Below are positions 1 through 10,350 of a DNA stretch of 64,000 bases, piece after piece. How positions within the stretch are numbered: the stretch's first letter is position 1; each line of letters starts with the position of its first letter. The position numbers and the translations under genes are program-made. Below the pieces are notes generated by a model, which worked only from the letters and a program-made list of their open reading frames with translations, was not told the origin of the DNA and did not search any database. The DNA comes from Pseudarthrobacter sp. Fe7. Its GTDB lineage: Bacteria > Actinomycetota > Actinomycetes > Actinomycetales > Micrococcaceae. The stretch lies in assembly GCA_024372495.1 (NCBI GenBank), contig CP099977.1:682001-746000 (forward strand). Direction: 5' to 3'.

Positions 1-2
1 AG

Positions 3-1441
3 CTCGGGCAGCGCTTCGTGGACGCAGGCCACGAGCTGTCCCTGGTGGGCGGTCCGGTGCGCGACCTGTTCCTCGGCCGGACCTCCCCGACCTGGACTTC
101 ACCACCGACGCCACCCCGGACCAGACCGTGGCCCTGATCAAGAAGTGGGCGGACAACTTCTGGGAGATCGGCCGGGCGTTCGGCACCATCGGCATGCGCA
201 AGGCCGGCTTCCAGATAGAGATCACCACCTACCGGGCCGAGGCCTACGATCCGGACTCGCGCAAGCCCGTGGTGGCGTTTGGCTCTTCCCTGACCGATGA
301 CCTGTTGCGCCGCGACTTCACCATCAATGCCATGGCGCTGAAACTGCCCTCCATGGAACTGGTGGACCCTTTCGGCGGCGTGCGGGACCTCCACGCCTCC
401 GTACTCACCACGCCCGGCGCGCCCGAAGCGTCCTTCTCCGATGACCCCCTGCGGATGATGCGCGCTGCCCGCTTCGCGGCCCAACTGGGCGTCTCGGTCC
501 ACGACGACGTCCGGGACGCCATGACGCGCATGGCTGACCGGATCAAGATCATTTCCGCGGAGCGGGTGCGGGACGAACTGGTCAAGCTGGTGTGCGGGGC
601 CCAGCCGCGGACAGGCATTGATCTTCTGGTGGAAACCGGGCTGGCCGAGCACGTGCTGCCCGAAGTCTCCGCCCTCCGCCTCGAGTCCGACGAGCACCAC
701 CGCCACAAGGACGTCTACCAGCACTCCCTGCAGGTCCTGGAGCAGGCGGCCGAGCTTGAAACGGACGCGGACGGGGCAGTACCCCGGCCGGACTTCGTGC
801 TGCGCTTCGCAGCATTAATGCACGACGTCGGGAAGCCGGCTACACGCCGCTTCGAACCGGGCGGCGCGGTGAGCTTCCGCCATCACGACATGGTGGGGGC
901 AAAGCTCACCAGCAAACGGATGAAGGCTTTGCGGTTCGACAACGACACCACCAAGGCTGTGGCCCGGCTGGTGGAGCTCCATATGCGTTTCTATGGCTAC
1001 GGCGACGCCGGCTGGAGCGACTCCGCCGTCCGCCGCTACGTCACGGACGCCGGGCCCCTGCTGGAACGGCTCCACCGGCTCACCCGCTCCGACGTCACCA
1101 CCCGGAACCAGCGGAAGGCGGAACGACTGGCCTTCGCCTACGACGACCTCGAAACGCGGATCGCCGCACTCCGCGAACAGGAGTCCCTGGACGCGGTACG
1201 TCCGGACCTGGACGGTGCCCGGATCATGGCCCTGCTGGGCCTCAAGCCTGGACCGGTGGTGGGCCGAGCCTACAAATTCCTCCTTAACGAACGGATGGAA
1301 TACGGACCACTGCCCAGCGAAGAAGCCGAGGCGCGCCTGCTCCGCTGGTGGGCCGAACAGCCTGAATCAGCACTTGCCGGACCTGGCCCTGAAGCCCTTC
1401 CCGCCGTCGTCGAACCTTCACCCGTTGAGGAGTCCAAGTGA
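3..1441 (+). CDS. cca: CCA tRNA nucleotidyltransferase (5' partial, one frameshift)
   Basis: Adds or repairs the CCA tail on tRNA 3' ends using CTP and ATP. The window opens inside the gene. The class II nucleotidyltransferase signature GGPVRD is visible at the very start and RRDFTINAMA follows near nt 308-337. A C-terminal HD domain is shown by MHDVGKP near nt 820-840. The reading frame changes near nt 85-88: the start reads LGQRFVDAGHELSLVGG in frame 3, then PDLDFTTDATPDQT in frame 2. Restoring one C to the C4 run rejoins them. Only a few N-terminal residues are missing. The stop overlaps the next start (GTGA), so the two genes are translationally coupled. Family assignment is strong; the frameshift is judged a sequence error. 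Confidence 0.9.
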   Translation, partial: RAALRGRRPRAVPGGRSGARPVPRPDLPDLDFTTDATPDQTVALIKKWADNFWEIGRAFGTIGMRKAGFQIEITTYRAEAYDPDSRKPVVAFGSSLTDDLLRRDFTINAMALKLPSMELVDPFGGVRDLHASVLTTPGAPEASFSDDPLRMMRAARFAAQLGVSVHDDVRDAMTRMADRIKIISAERVRDELVKLVCGAQPRTGIDLLVETGLAEHVLPEVSALRLESDEHHRHKDVYQHSLQVLEQAAELETDADGAVPRPDFVLRFAALMHDVGKPATRRFEPGGAVSFRHHDMVGAKLTSKRMKALRFDNDTTKAVARLVELHMRFYGYGDAGWSDSAVRRYVTDAGPLLERLHRLTRSDVTTRNQRKAERLAFAYDDLETRIAALREQESLDAVRPDLDGARIMALLGLKPGPVVGRAYKFLLNERMEYGPLPSEEAEARLLRWWAEQPESALAGPGPEALPAVVEPSPVEESK

Positions 1442-2022
1442 CCAATCCCGCCTTCGCCCCGCGCCCCCAGCTCTGGATCCTCCGGCATGGCGAGACCGAG
1501 TGGTCCAAGAGTGGTCAGTACACCGGTCTCACCGATCTCCCGCTGACCGTGGAAGGCGAGCAGCAGGCCGTTGAGGCACGCAAGGTGCTCGACGGTGTCG
1601 ACTTCGACCTGGTGCTCACCTCACCGTTGCGGCGCGCCCGGCGGACGGCGGAACTTGCCGGCTTCCCCGATGCCCGGCACGAACCGCTCGCCGTCGAATG
1701 GAACTACGGCGACTATGAGGGCATCAGCTCCGACCTGATCCGCAAGGACAACCCGGACTACCTCATCTGGACGCACGGTGTGCCCAACGGCGAGACGCTG
1801 GACGAGGTTGCCGCGAGGGCGGACAAGATCATCGGCAGGATCCTGGAATCCGGGATGGATAACGTACTCATCGTGGCGCATGGCCATTTCTCCCGGATCC
1901 TCACCGCCCGCTGGCTCGAGTTGCCCCCAACAGAGGGACGGCACTTTGTCCTGGGAACTGCCAAGGTATGCACCCTGGGATGGGATAAAAAGACACCCGC
2001 TATTGTGCGGTGGGGTCTCTAA
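1438..2022 (+). CDS. Histidine phosphatase (phosphoglycerate mutase-like) family protein
   Basis: 194-residue branch-1 histidine phosphatase. The catalytic motif LRHGETEW lies near residues 15-22, and the second catalytic histidine is in VAHGHFSR near residue 145. Family members transfer or remove phosphate through a phosphohistidine; small single-domain actinobacterial members act on varied phosphometabolites, so the substrate is not predictable. GTG start overlaps the preceding stop by 4 nt, implying co-translation with the CCA-adding enzyme gene. No signal peptide, so cytoplasmic. A glycolytic mutase role is less likely because the protein is shorter than GpmA. Confidence 0.88.
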   Translation: MTNPAFAPRPQLWILRHGETEWSKSGQYTGLTDLPLTVEGEQQAVEARKVLDGVDFDLVLTSPLRRARRTAELAGFPDARHEPLAVEWNYGDYEGISSDLIRKDNPDYLIWTHGVPNGETLDEVAARADKIIGRILESGMDNVLIVAHGHFSRILTARWLELPPTEGRHFVLGTAKVCTLGWDKKTPAIVRWGL

Positions 2023-2176
2023 AGCGGCTTTTAACCAAGTTTTACTTTTTCTCCGGAAATTGCTGGCAATTCGCGGAATCCTGCGATATCTTTATTGCTG
2101 ACCCCGCAGTGATCTGCCAGGGTCTTGGACCGCATCGCAATCCACGCAGCGGGCAGCAGAAAAGGAGGTTGGGATA

Positions 2177-2311
2177 ATGATGACTTGGACTGGCAAATGG
2201 AATGCCCCCATCAATGCGTTCCCGGCCTTTGCTGATTCCACGCGCGTTGCCACGGTCAACTCCCGCACCCTGACGGCTGTCACCTTCTCCGGCTTGCTGC
2301 GGCGCCGCTAG
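2177..2311 (+). CDS. Possible small protein of 44 residues
   Basis: A short ORF begins MMTWTGKWNAP and ends LLRRR. It is preceded by a near-perfect Shine-Dalgarno (AAAGGAGG at 2161-2168), the main reason to list it. No family recognised, and no transmembrane segment or signal peptide is obvious. It sits in a gene-poor region and could be a leader peptide or a chance ORF; conservation is unknown. Confidence 0.35.
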   Translation: MMTWTGKWNAPINAFPAFADSTRVATVNSRTLTAVTFSGLLRRR

Positions 2312-2661
2312 CCAGCACCAGCTTCCAGGTTGCCGCCGCCGCGACAGCGTCCGCCAGGATTCCTTTTGCGGCCGGCTGACGTGCTTCCGCCGACTCCGCG
2401 GAACAATCGCTGATCCCATCTTCGCTTTGCCTCCGAACAGATTTGTCTTCGGAGAACCCGGCGTCTGGCTTTCGCGGATCAGCGGCAGCGGCTTGCACGG
2501 TCAGCACGCGTCCCCTTCAATGGGGTACTTTGCATAATTTCGTTTAATTCCGGTTATGCATTTCCGCGCCAATATTCCCGTAATTTTGCGCGCCAATAAG
2601 CGGCGTTGATTCGCCATGCCCTTACGCGCCTGAATATCAAAGAAAAGAGGTGGCTCCCTTG

Positions 2662-2790
2662 ATGCAAAGAATCATAAGACTTCTGTCCCGGCCCCTGCAG
2701 CGCCGCAGTTCCCTGAACACCGGGCTGCTTGAGCAGCATCGGAACGACGTGTTCGTACTCATGCACCAGCAGCTGGGCGGCCTGCGCTGA
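2662..2790 (+). CDS. Possible small basic protein of 42 residues
   Basis: Short ORF starting MQRIIRLLSRPLQRR, with an AAGAGG ribosome-binding site 11 nt upstream, just after the AT-rich stretch that carries the CGCGCCAATA repeats. The N-terminus is arginine-rich and amphipathic in look. It ends 64 nt before the mannosyltransferase start, so it could be a leader ORF for that gene. No homology recognised; coding status uncertain. Confidence 0.3.
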   Translation: MQRIIRLLSRPLQRRSSLNTGLLEQHRNDVFVLMHQQLGGLR

Positions 2791-2854
2791 CAGCCGGCCC
2801 CGATCCTGCCGGACACTGATCTCCTGGGACGGGGCCGGCGGTAAGCTCGATCCC

Positions 2855-4318
2855 ATGCACGAGACCCAGCCGCCGCAGGATGTACGACGGCGCCGCATCG
2901 TGGTGCCCAGCCGCAGCGACGCCCTGTTGCGGAATTTCACCGAGGTGGCCGGCGGCCCGCTCGGTGCAAGGACCGATCCCGGCGTGTTCACCCCGGGCAT
3001 TTTCACCGTGGAGCGGGTGCTCATCGTCCTCACGGCGCTGGCCGCCCTGCTGGGCATCGTGCTGAAGGGATACTGCAGGGTCAACGGGTGGGAGACGCCC
3101 ACACAGTTCTATGCCACCTGCTACTCCGACTTCCCGGAGCTGTTCCGGAACCGTGGGCTGGCGGAGGGGATCTTTCCGATCCTGGGCAGCGGGAGCCAGT
3201 TCGAATACCCGGTGCTCATCGGGCTGATCGCGGGGGTGACTGCGTGGCTGGTGCCTGGCGGGGACGCCAACACCCGGGCGCTGGCCTACTTCGACATCAA
3301 CGCCGCCCTGCTGGCCGCGGTAGCCATGGTCACGGTTGTGGTGATTGCCCGCATGCCCGGCCGCCGTCCGTGGGACGCCGCCATGGTGGCGGTGGCCCCG
3401 GGAGTGGTGCTGGCCGGAACCATCAACTGGGACCTCTGGGCTGCATGCCTGCTGGCCCTCGGCATGTACTCTTTCGCCCGGCGCCGTCCCGTTGCTGCCG
3501 GGGTCCTGATTGGTTTGGCCACAGCCACCAAGCTGTATCCGCTGTTGGTGCTCGGGGCCATCCTGCTGCTTGCTGTGCGGACAGGACGATGGCGCCCGCT
3601 GCTGGTGACAGCCGGCAGCGCCGCCGCCGCGTGGCTGGTGGTCAATCTGCCGTTCGCCGCCGCCAATTTTTCCGGTTGGGCTTATTTCTTCCAGTACAGC
3701 GCCGACCGGGGCGCCGGATACAGCTCACCCTGGTTCGCCTACAATCTTGTGGCGAACAGGCTGGGCTGGTCCGGGCTCAGTGCCGATGGCGTCAGCGTCC
3801 TGTCGGCTGGACTCTTCGTGATGGCCTGCACAGGCATTGCCGCCGTTGCCTTGACGGCCCGCCGCCGCCCGCGCCTGGCGCAACTCGCTTTCCTGATCGT
3901 GGCGGCATTCATCCTGACCAGCAAGGTCTATTCGCCCCAATACGTGGTGTGGCTCATTCCACTGCTGGCCCTTGCCCGGCCGCGGTGGCGCGACTTCCTG
4001 GTCTGGCAGGGAATCGAAGCCCTGCATTGGGCCGCTATCTGGATGTACCTTGGACAGGTGACCAGCGCAGGCTCCTCCCAGCACAACCTGGACATGCCGT
4101 ACTACGTCCTCGCCGTCGTCGCACATATGGCAGCGGTGGCCTACCTCATGGCACGGGTCGTCTGGGACATCTACGACCCCACGTACGACCCCATCCGCCG
4201 CCACCACCTCGACGATCCCCACGGCGGCCCTTTCAGCAACGCGCCGGACCGGTTCCGGCTTAATCCGCGGCGTCCCTTAGCGCCGCCCCTTCCTTCGAAA
4301 GCAAGGTCCCATGCCTGA
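2855..4318 (+). CDS. GT87-like integral membrane mannosyltransferase (DUF2029)
   Basis: 487-residue polytopic membrane protein resembling the GT87/DUF2029 group, which transfers mannose from polyprenyl-phosphate-mannose to lipid-linked or cell-wall acceptors on the outer face of the membrane. A soluble N-terminus of about 50 residues precedes roughly 10-12 hydrophobic segments. The family-typical INWDLW is near residue 190 and YSPQYVVWLIPLLALARP near residue 360. ATG at 2855 is preferred over a longer upstream extension because the extension is low-complexity and not membrane-like. The 3' end overlaps the next gene by 8 nt. Acceptor substrate unknown. Confidence 0.8.
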   Translation: MHETQPPQDVRRRRIVVPSRSDALLRNFTEVAGGPLGARTDPGVFTPGIFTVERVLIVLTALAALLGIVLKGYCRVNGWETPTQFYATCYSDFPELFRNRGLAEGIFPILGSGSQFEYPVLIGLIAGVTAWLVPGGDANTRALAYFDINAALLAAVAMVTVVVIARMPGRRPWDAAMVAVAPGVVLAGTINWDLWAACLLALGMYSFARRRPVAAGVLIGLATATKLYPLLVLGAILLLAVRTGRWRPLLVTAGSAAAAWLVVNLPFAAANFSGWAYFFQYSADRGAGYSSPWFAYNLVANRLGWSGLSADGVSVLSAGLFVMACTGIAAVALTARRRPRLAQLAFLIVAAFILTSKVYSPQYVVWLIPLLALARPRWRDFLVWQGIEALHWAAIWMYLGQVTSAGSSQHNLDMPYYVLAVVAHMAAVAYLMARVVWDIYDPTYDPIRRHHLDDPHGGPFSNAPDRFRLNPRRPLAPPLPSKARSHA

Positions 4319-5753
4319 TGTCGCGGTAGTAGGCTCCGGTCCCAACGGACTCTCGGCAGCAGCGGTCATGGCGCGGGCCGGGCTGTCAGTGGAGGTCTTC
4401 GAGGCAGCAGCCACAATCGGCGGCGGGACCCGCACCACAGAGCTGATGCAGCCCGGCCACTTCCACGACGTCTGCTCCGCAGTGCACCCCATGGCCGTCG
4501 CGTCCCCTTTTTCCGTGCCTTCCAACTGGCCCGGCGGGTGGACCTGATAACCCCCGAAATATCCTTCGGCTCACCACTGGACGGCGGCCGCGCGGCACTG
4601 GCCTACAAGTCGCTCGACAGGACGGCGGGGGAACTGGGGCAGGACGGCCCGGCCTACCGGCGGCTGATGGAACCGCTGGTCCGGCATATCGACGACGTCA
4701 TGGACTTCACGCAGAACCAGGCTCCTCCGCATTCCCAGGAACCCGTTGGTGGCTGCGGTTTACGGGCTACGGACCCTGGAACAAGGTAGCGGATTGTGGA
4801 ACGCCAGGTTCCGCGAAGAGCTGGCGCCGGCCCTCCTCAGCGGCGTGGCCGCCCACGCGATCTCCCATTTGCCCTCTCCTGCAGCCTCCGGGGCCGGACT
4901 CATGCTCGGAGCCCTCGGGCACGCGGGTGGATGGCCCATTCCCCGCGGCGGCTCGGCGTCGATTGCCGCAGCACTTGCCGATGACATCCGGGCCCACGGC
5001 GGCGTCATCCACACCGGGACACCCATCAACCGGCTGGAACAGCTTCCTGCCGCCCGCGCCACCCTGCTGGACGTCGCTCCCCGGGGGCTGCTGGGCATGG
5101 CTGGGGATGCTCTTCCCACCCACTACCGGCGTGCACTGGAGCGCTTCCGCTACGGCAATGGCTCCTGCAAGGTGGACTTCATCCTGTCCGGTCCGGTGCC
5201 GTGGCAGGCGGCCGGCCTTTCCGACGCCGGCACGGTGCACGTGGGCGGCACCCGGGCGGAACTGGCGCGCTCGGAGAACGAGGTCAGTGCCGGACGCCAC
5301 CCCGAACGGCCGTACGTGCTCGTCGCCCAGCCCTCGCGCTTCGATCCGAGCCGCGCCCCGGTGGGCCGTCACATCCTGTGGACCTACTGCCACGTCCCTT
5401 CCGGCTCGACGAAGGACATGACCAGCCAGGTGGTGGCCCAGTTGGAGCGGTTCGCCCCGGGCTTCCGGGACCTGGTGGTGGAGTCGCATGTCATCACCGC
5501 AGCAGAGTTGGCGGAGTACAACCGCAACTACATCGGGGGTGATTTCAGCGCCGGCGTGATGGACGTCCGCGGGCTTGTCCAGAGGCCGGTGGTATCCCCC
5601 GTCCCGTGGCGGACGCCGCTGCTCGGTGTCTACCTTTGTTCGTCGTCGACGCCGCCCGGGCCCGGAGTCACGGGCATGCCGGGGATGCACGCGGCAAAGT
5701 ACGCCCTCAAGGACGTCTTCAGGCTGCCCGTCCCGGACCTGGGGCTCTCCTAG
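4311..5753 (+). CDS. FAD-dependent oxidoreductase, phytoene-desaturase-like (two frameshifts)
   Basis: Begins with a dinucleotide-binding motif, VVGSGPNGLSAAAVMARAG, followed by an acidic strand end (VEVFEAA) and GGGTRTTEL, typical of NAD(P)/FAD amine-oxidase/phytoene-desaturase-like proteins. C-terminal PPGPGVTGMPGMHAA matches the FAD-contacting end of the family. The frame breaks twice. One break is at the T5 run 4508-4512 (one T restores FRAFQLARRVDL); the other is at AGGCT 4719-4723 (AGCT restores NQLLRIPRNPLVAAVYG). The repaired protein is about 480 residues. No carotenoid genes are adjacent, so a carotenoid role is not supported; the substrate is unknown. Confidence 0.8.
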
Positions 5754-5823
5754 GTTTACCGGGCCCGCGAAGGCCGGCGTCATCATGGCGTTGCCGGCGC
5801 CCCGCCCGGGGGATAATGGCGCG

Positions 5824-7814
5824 ATGGGGAAATCAACAAAACTTTCGCTTGCCGTAGCTGCGCTCATTCTCGGTACCTCGCTGGTGGCCTGCGATGACGG
5901 AAAATCCGGGGCTGAAGCCGCGGCACAGCAACTGGCCAGTGCGGTCTCGGCACTGGACGTAGGGTCTGTGGCTTTCGAAGGCAAGGACGCTGCCGCAGCC
6001 AACGACCAGCTGCACCAGGTCTTTGCGGCCCTGGACCCGCAAAAGCCCGACGTCCAGGCCGGCGGCCTGACGTTGGACGGGGACAAGGCGTCCGCGCCAT
6101 TGAACTACACCTGGAAGTTCGGCGACGCCGAGTGGAAATACACCATCGCTGCGAACTTCAAAAAGTCCGGCGACAAATGGCTTACCGTCTGGGAGCCGGG
6201 CATCCTCGCGCCGGGCCTCGTGGACAGCGAGATCGTGACCAAGGGAGCCCAGTCCCCGCAACGCGCCGACATCCTGGGTGCCGGTGATGTCCCGCTGGTG
6301 ACATACCGTCCCGTGGTGAATGTGGGCATCGACAAGCCCCAGGCCTGGGAGCAACGGATCCCGCCGATTCCGCCGCTAAACTGGCGGCCCTCGTGGGGGT
6401 GGACCCGGCCGGGTACACGCAGCAGGTCAAGGCCTCGGGAGCGGAAGCGTTCGTTCCGGCCATCACCCTGCGCGAAGAAGGCCGCAGCATCACCAACGAA
6501 CAGATCGCAGCCATCGCGGGCGCCCGCGCCATTCCGGACTCGGTCCCCCTGGCGCCGAGCAGGACCTTCGCCCGCGCCGTGCTCGGGTCGGTCGGGCAGG
6601 CCACCGCAGAACAGATCGAAGCCTCGGCAGGCAAGCTGGCAGCGGGGGATGTCACGGGCATCGGCGGCCTCCAGCAGCAGTATGACAAGCAGCTACGTGG
6701 ATCGGACGCCGTGGTTATCCGCGCGCAGCGGGCAGACCTGACCCGCGAACAGATCCAGTCAGCGGGAACGGACCCCCGGCGCGTTCTCTTCCAAGTTGCG
6801 CCCAAGCCCGGCACGCCCCTGAAGACCACGCTCGATCCACGCCTGCAGACGCTGGCCGAAACCACCCTCGAGAAAGTGGGACCGGCATCGGCCATTGTGG
6901 CGCTCCGTCCCTCAACCGGGGCCGTGCTGGCAGCGGCCTCCGGGCCCGGCAGCAACGGCTACAACACCGCGATGCTGGGGCAGTACGCCCCGGGCTCCAT
7001 CTTCAAGATGGTGGACTCCCTGGCAATGTTCCGCAACGGGATGACACCGGATTCAACCGTCCAGTGCACGCCGACCCTCACCGTCGACGGACGGACCTTC
7101 AAGAACTCGGAAGGCTACCCCGAGACCTCCCTGGGCGCGGTCACCCTGCGGGACGCCTTTGCGCACTCGTGCAACACTGCCTTCATCTCGCAGCGCGACT
7201 CGGTCTCACAGGGCCAGCTTGAAGCGGCCGCCACGTCCATGGGGGTGGCGGTTGAGGCTCCCAAGCTGGGTGCGGAAGCTTTCCTGGGCTCTGTCCCGGG
7301 CCAGGCCCAGGGTACGGAGCACGCCGCGTCAATGATCGGCCAGGGCAAGGTGCTGCTTTCGCCGCTGGCTGCGGCGATCATGGCAGGATCCGTCGCCAAG
7401 GGCGCGCCGGTGTCCGCGCAACTGGTCCTTAACCCTGATGCCGGTGCTCCCGCCGCCGGGACGACCGCCGGATCCACGGCCCCGGCAGCGGAAGCGTCGG
7501 CCACCGCCACGGCCGAGGCGCCCTCAGCGGCGTCGGACAAGCCGATCACCGCAGCCGAGGCGGCATCGCTGGCCGACATGATGCGCGCCGTGGTCACTTC
7601 CGGCCACGCCGGCTTCCTTTCCAGCGTGCCCGGCGCGCCGGTTGGGGCAAAGACGGGAACGGCGGAGTTCGGCACCGAAAACCCGCCCAAGACACATGCC
7701 TGGATCGTTGCGGTCCACGGTGACCTGGCTGTGGCCGTCTTCGTGGAGGACGGCGGCCTGGGCGCCACAACCTCCGGTCCGTTGCTGAAGCAGTTCCTCA
7801 CCGCCGCCGGCTAA
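5824..7814 (+). CDS. Lipoprotein penicillin-binding protein (D,D-transpeptidase), one frameshift
   Basis: Cross-links peptidoglycan peptides at the outer membrane face. The signal peptide ends in a lipobox, LVAC with Cys23. It is followed by an NTF2-like MecA-type N-terminal domain (about residues 30-145), a dimerisation region and the transpeptidase domain. Catalytic motifs: GSIFK (serine codon near 6996), SCN (near 7167) and KTGT (near 7650). A proline/alanine-rich insertion lies at about 7440-7540. The frame changes near 6341-6355. Reading AGGCCT as AGCT gives VGIDKPQLGATDP; adding one G to the following G3 run would also work. No ATG other than 5824 gives the lipobox. Confidence 0.88.
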
Positions 7815-7839
7815 GTGGCGGCATGGGAGGATTGACGGC

Positions 7840-9523
7840 GTGGCCCATATTGACGTTTCCGGCATCGACTACTTCCTCTCCGACGGCACCCAGCTGCTGA
7901 ACGGGGTGACCTTCAAGGTTCCGGACGGCACCAAGACCGCCCTGATCGGGCCCAACGGGACAGGGAAGACAACACTGTTCCGGATCATCGCGGGGGACCT
8001 GGTCCCGGACGAGGGCGTCATCGGACGCTCCGGGAACATGGGCATCATGCGCCAGTTCGTGGGCCAGGTCCGGGATGGCTCCACGGTCCGGGACCTCCTG
8101 GTCTCCGCCGCTCCCCCGGCGCTGGCTGCCGCTGCCCGCGAGGTTGATGAGGCCGAGCCTGGCCATGATGGAGCACGACGACGAGCCCACCCAGATGCGA
8201 TACGCCCAGGCCATCGTGGACTGGGGAGATGCAGGCGGCTACGACGTCGAAACGGTCTGGGATGAGGTTTGTATGGCTGCCCTGGGGCTCCCCTTTGACC
8301 GCGCGCAGCACCGCCCGGCGTCGACCCTTTCCGGCGGGGAGCAAAAGCGCCTGGTCCTGGAAGCACTGTTCGCCGGCCCGGACGATCTCCTGCTCCTGGA
8401 CGAGCCGGACAACTATCTTGACGTGCCGGGCAAGCGCTGGCTCGAGGAAAGGCTGAACGAGTCGAAGAAGACGGTCTTCTTCATCAGCCACGACCGGGAA
8501 CTGCTGAACAACGCAGCCGGCCGCATTGTCACCCTGGAACCGGGCATCAACGGTGCCGCGGCATGGATCCACGGCGGCGGCTTCGGCTCCTACGTGGAGG
8601 CACGCGCGGACCGGAATGCGCGTTTCGAGGAACTGCGCAAGCGCTGGGACGAGGAGCACATCAAGCTCAAGGAACTCGTCAACATGTACAAGAACAAGGC
8701 CGCCTTCCGTTCTGACATGGCAAACCGCTACCACGCAGCCCAGACGCGCCTGGCAAAGTTCCTCGAAGTCGGACCGCCGGAGGCCCTGCCCGTCGAACAG
8801 AACGTCCAGATGCGGCTCAAGGGCGGCCGGACCGCCAAACGCGCCATTGTGGCCGAGCGGCTGGAGCTGACCGGCCTGATGAAGCCGTTCTCCACCGAGG
8901 TGTGGTTCGGTGACAGGGTCGGCGTGCTGGGCTCCAACGGCTCCGGCAAGTCACACTTCCTCCGTCTCCTCGCCACCGGCGGCACCGATCCCGAACGGGA
9001 ACACCTGCCGGTCTCGGACGTGGAAATCGCCGAGGTCCCGCACGAAGGGACCGTGAAACTCGGGGCGCGGATCCGGCCCGGATTCTTTGCCCAGACCCAC
9101 GTCCGCCCCGACCTCCTGGGCCGGACGCTGCTGGAGATCCTGCACCGCGGCGACGAACACCGGTCCGGGCTGGGCCGGGAGGCGGCTGCGGGTGCGCTGG
9201 ACGGTTACGGCCTTGCGGGCCAGTCGGAACAGAAGTACGAGTCCCTCTCCGGCGGCCAGCAGGCCCGGTTCCAGATCCTGCTCCTTCAGCTCAGCGGTGC
9301 CACCCTGCTGCTGCTGGACGAGCCAACTGACAACCTGGACCTGCACTCGGCAGAAGCCCTGGAAAGGGCCATCGACCACTTTGAAGGCACCGTCCTGGCA
9401 GTCACCCATGACCGCTGGTTCGCGAGGACGTTCGACAGGTTCCTGGTGTTCGGCTCGGACGGGAAGGTTTACGAATCCCAGGAGCCGGTGTGGGACGAGC
9501 AGCGGGTTGAGCGCGCCCGCTGA
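7840..9523 (+). CDS. ABC-F family ATPase (one frameshift)
   Basis: Soluble protein with two tandem ATP-binding cassettes and no membrane segments, the ABC-F layout of ribosome-associated translation or antibiotic-protection factors. Cassette 1: GPNGTGKTT, LSGGEQKRL, LLLLDEPDNYLD. Cassette 2: GSNGSGKSHF, LSGGQQARF, LLLLDEPTDNLD. A charged linker of about 80 residues with NMYKNKAAFRSDMA lies between. GTG start with GGGAGG upstream. AGCCT at 8156-8160 breaks the frame; AGCT restores DEAELAMMEHDDEPTQ. Whether it confers resistance cannot be told from sequence. Confidence 0.9.
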
Positions 9524-9542
9524 CTTCAGCACGACGATGGAA

Positions 9543-9577
9543 TGATCAAATGATCAGAAGTTGATAGCATTTGATCA
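9543..9577. promoter_or_regulatory. TGATCA repeat cluster, candidate DeoR operator
   Basis: Three palindromes TGATCA at 9543-9548, 9551-9556 and 9572-9577, plus a partial TTGATAG near 9561, lie directly in front of the DeoR gene. The first and third are 29 nt apart and the second and third 21 nt apart, roughly two helical turns. Autoregulation by DeoR-family proteins through repeated sites is common; assignment here is by position. Confidence 0.55.
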
Positions 9578-10350
9578 TGAAGACGGACGAGCGGCACCGG
9601 GCTATTGCCGAAATCCTCCGGGTGCAGTCACAGGCAAGCGTGGAAGAGCTGATGCAGGCGTGCGGCGCTTCCGGTGCCACCGTCCGCCGCGACCTTGAGG
9701 TTCTCGCCGCAAATGGTGTGCTTCGAAGGGTCCACGGCGGCGCCAGGAGTTTGATCGGGCAGGGCCGGAACCCCGGCTACGGACAGCGTGAGCTGGAGGA
9801 CCGGGACGGCAAACGGCGGATCGCGGCAGCAGTTGCCGCCCTGCTGGCCGACCGGGAGCATGTCTGGCTGGACAGTGGAAGCACGGCCACGGAGGTGGCA
9901 CGGGCCGTGGCAGGCAGGGACCTGACGCTGATGCCCATGTGCATGCAGGCCCTCAACGCCGCAGCTGAAGGCGACGGTCCCGCCGGGTCCCGCCCGGCCC
10001 TGCTGCTGCCCGGCGGCAGCGTGGTGCCCGGCGAACTCTCCTTCCGCGGACCCCTTGCAGAGTCCAACATCAGGTCCCTGCGCTTTGACACCGCAGTGCT
10101 CACGCCGTGTGCCGTGGATTTCAAGGACGGACTGCTGGCCCACGACCTCGAGGATGCCGCCGTCAAAACAGCAGGCCTGGAATCAGCGGCACGGGTGGTG
10201 GTGGCCGCCTCCGCGGCAAAGTGGCAGGCCCATGCCAGGGTGCTGGTGGCAGGCCTGGCCCGGGCGGACGTCATCGTCACGGACCGAAAATTCAGCGCGC
10301 AGGACAGTGCCGAACTTGAAAAATACCCAGTGGAAGTAGTGAGCGTATGA
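9577..10350 (+). CDS. DeoR/GlpR-family transcriptional regulator
   Basis: 257-residue repressor. The N-terminal winged helix-turn-helix includes SGATVRRDLEVL, the family recognition helix, near residues 30-41. The C-terminal DeoRC sensor domain is typical of proteins binding phosphorylated sugars (DSGSTATEVARA and LLLPGGSVV). ATG 9577 is chosen over a TTG 6 nt upstream. It overlaps the transporter gene by ATGA, so the pair is one transcriptional and translational unit. Likely autoregulated through the TGATCA cluster. It probably controls the downstream transporter in response to a sugar phosphate; the ligand is unknown. Confidence 0.88.
   Translation: MKTDERHRAIAEILRVQSQASVEELMQACGASGATVRRDLEVLAANGVLRRVHGGARSLIGQGRNPGYGQRELEDRDGKRRIAAAVAALLADREHVWLDSGSTATEVARAVAGRDLTLMPMCMQALNAAAEGDGPAGSRPALLLPGGSVVPGELSFRGPLAESNIRSLRFDTAVLTPCAVDFKDGLLAHDLEDAAVKTAGLESAARVVVAASAAKWQAHARVLVAGLARADVIVTDRKFSAQDSAELEKYPVEVVSV

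Larger units (their letters stand above)
2023..2854. other. 832-nt region between phosphatase and mannosyltransferase genes
   Basis: No conserved gene recognised. The stretch 2525-2650 is clearly more AT-rich than its surroundings and carries the 10-mer CGCGCCAATA twice (2565-2574 and 2589-2598, 24 nt apart), with a related CGCGCCTGAATA near 2623. Two short ORFs with ribosome-binding sites (2177 and 2662) are listed separately. The region probably contains promoters, but no start point can be assigned from sequence alone. Confidence 0.5.

Noticed and set aside
4311-5753. Calling the broken genes pseudogenes
   Set aside because: Each is repaired by one small indel at a recurrent error context and otherwise shows intact motifs; decay would give varied lesions.
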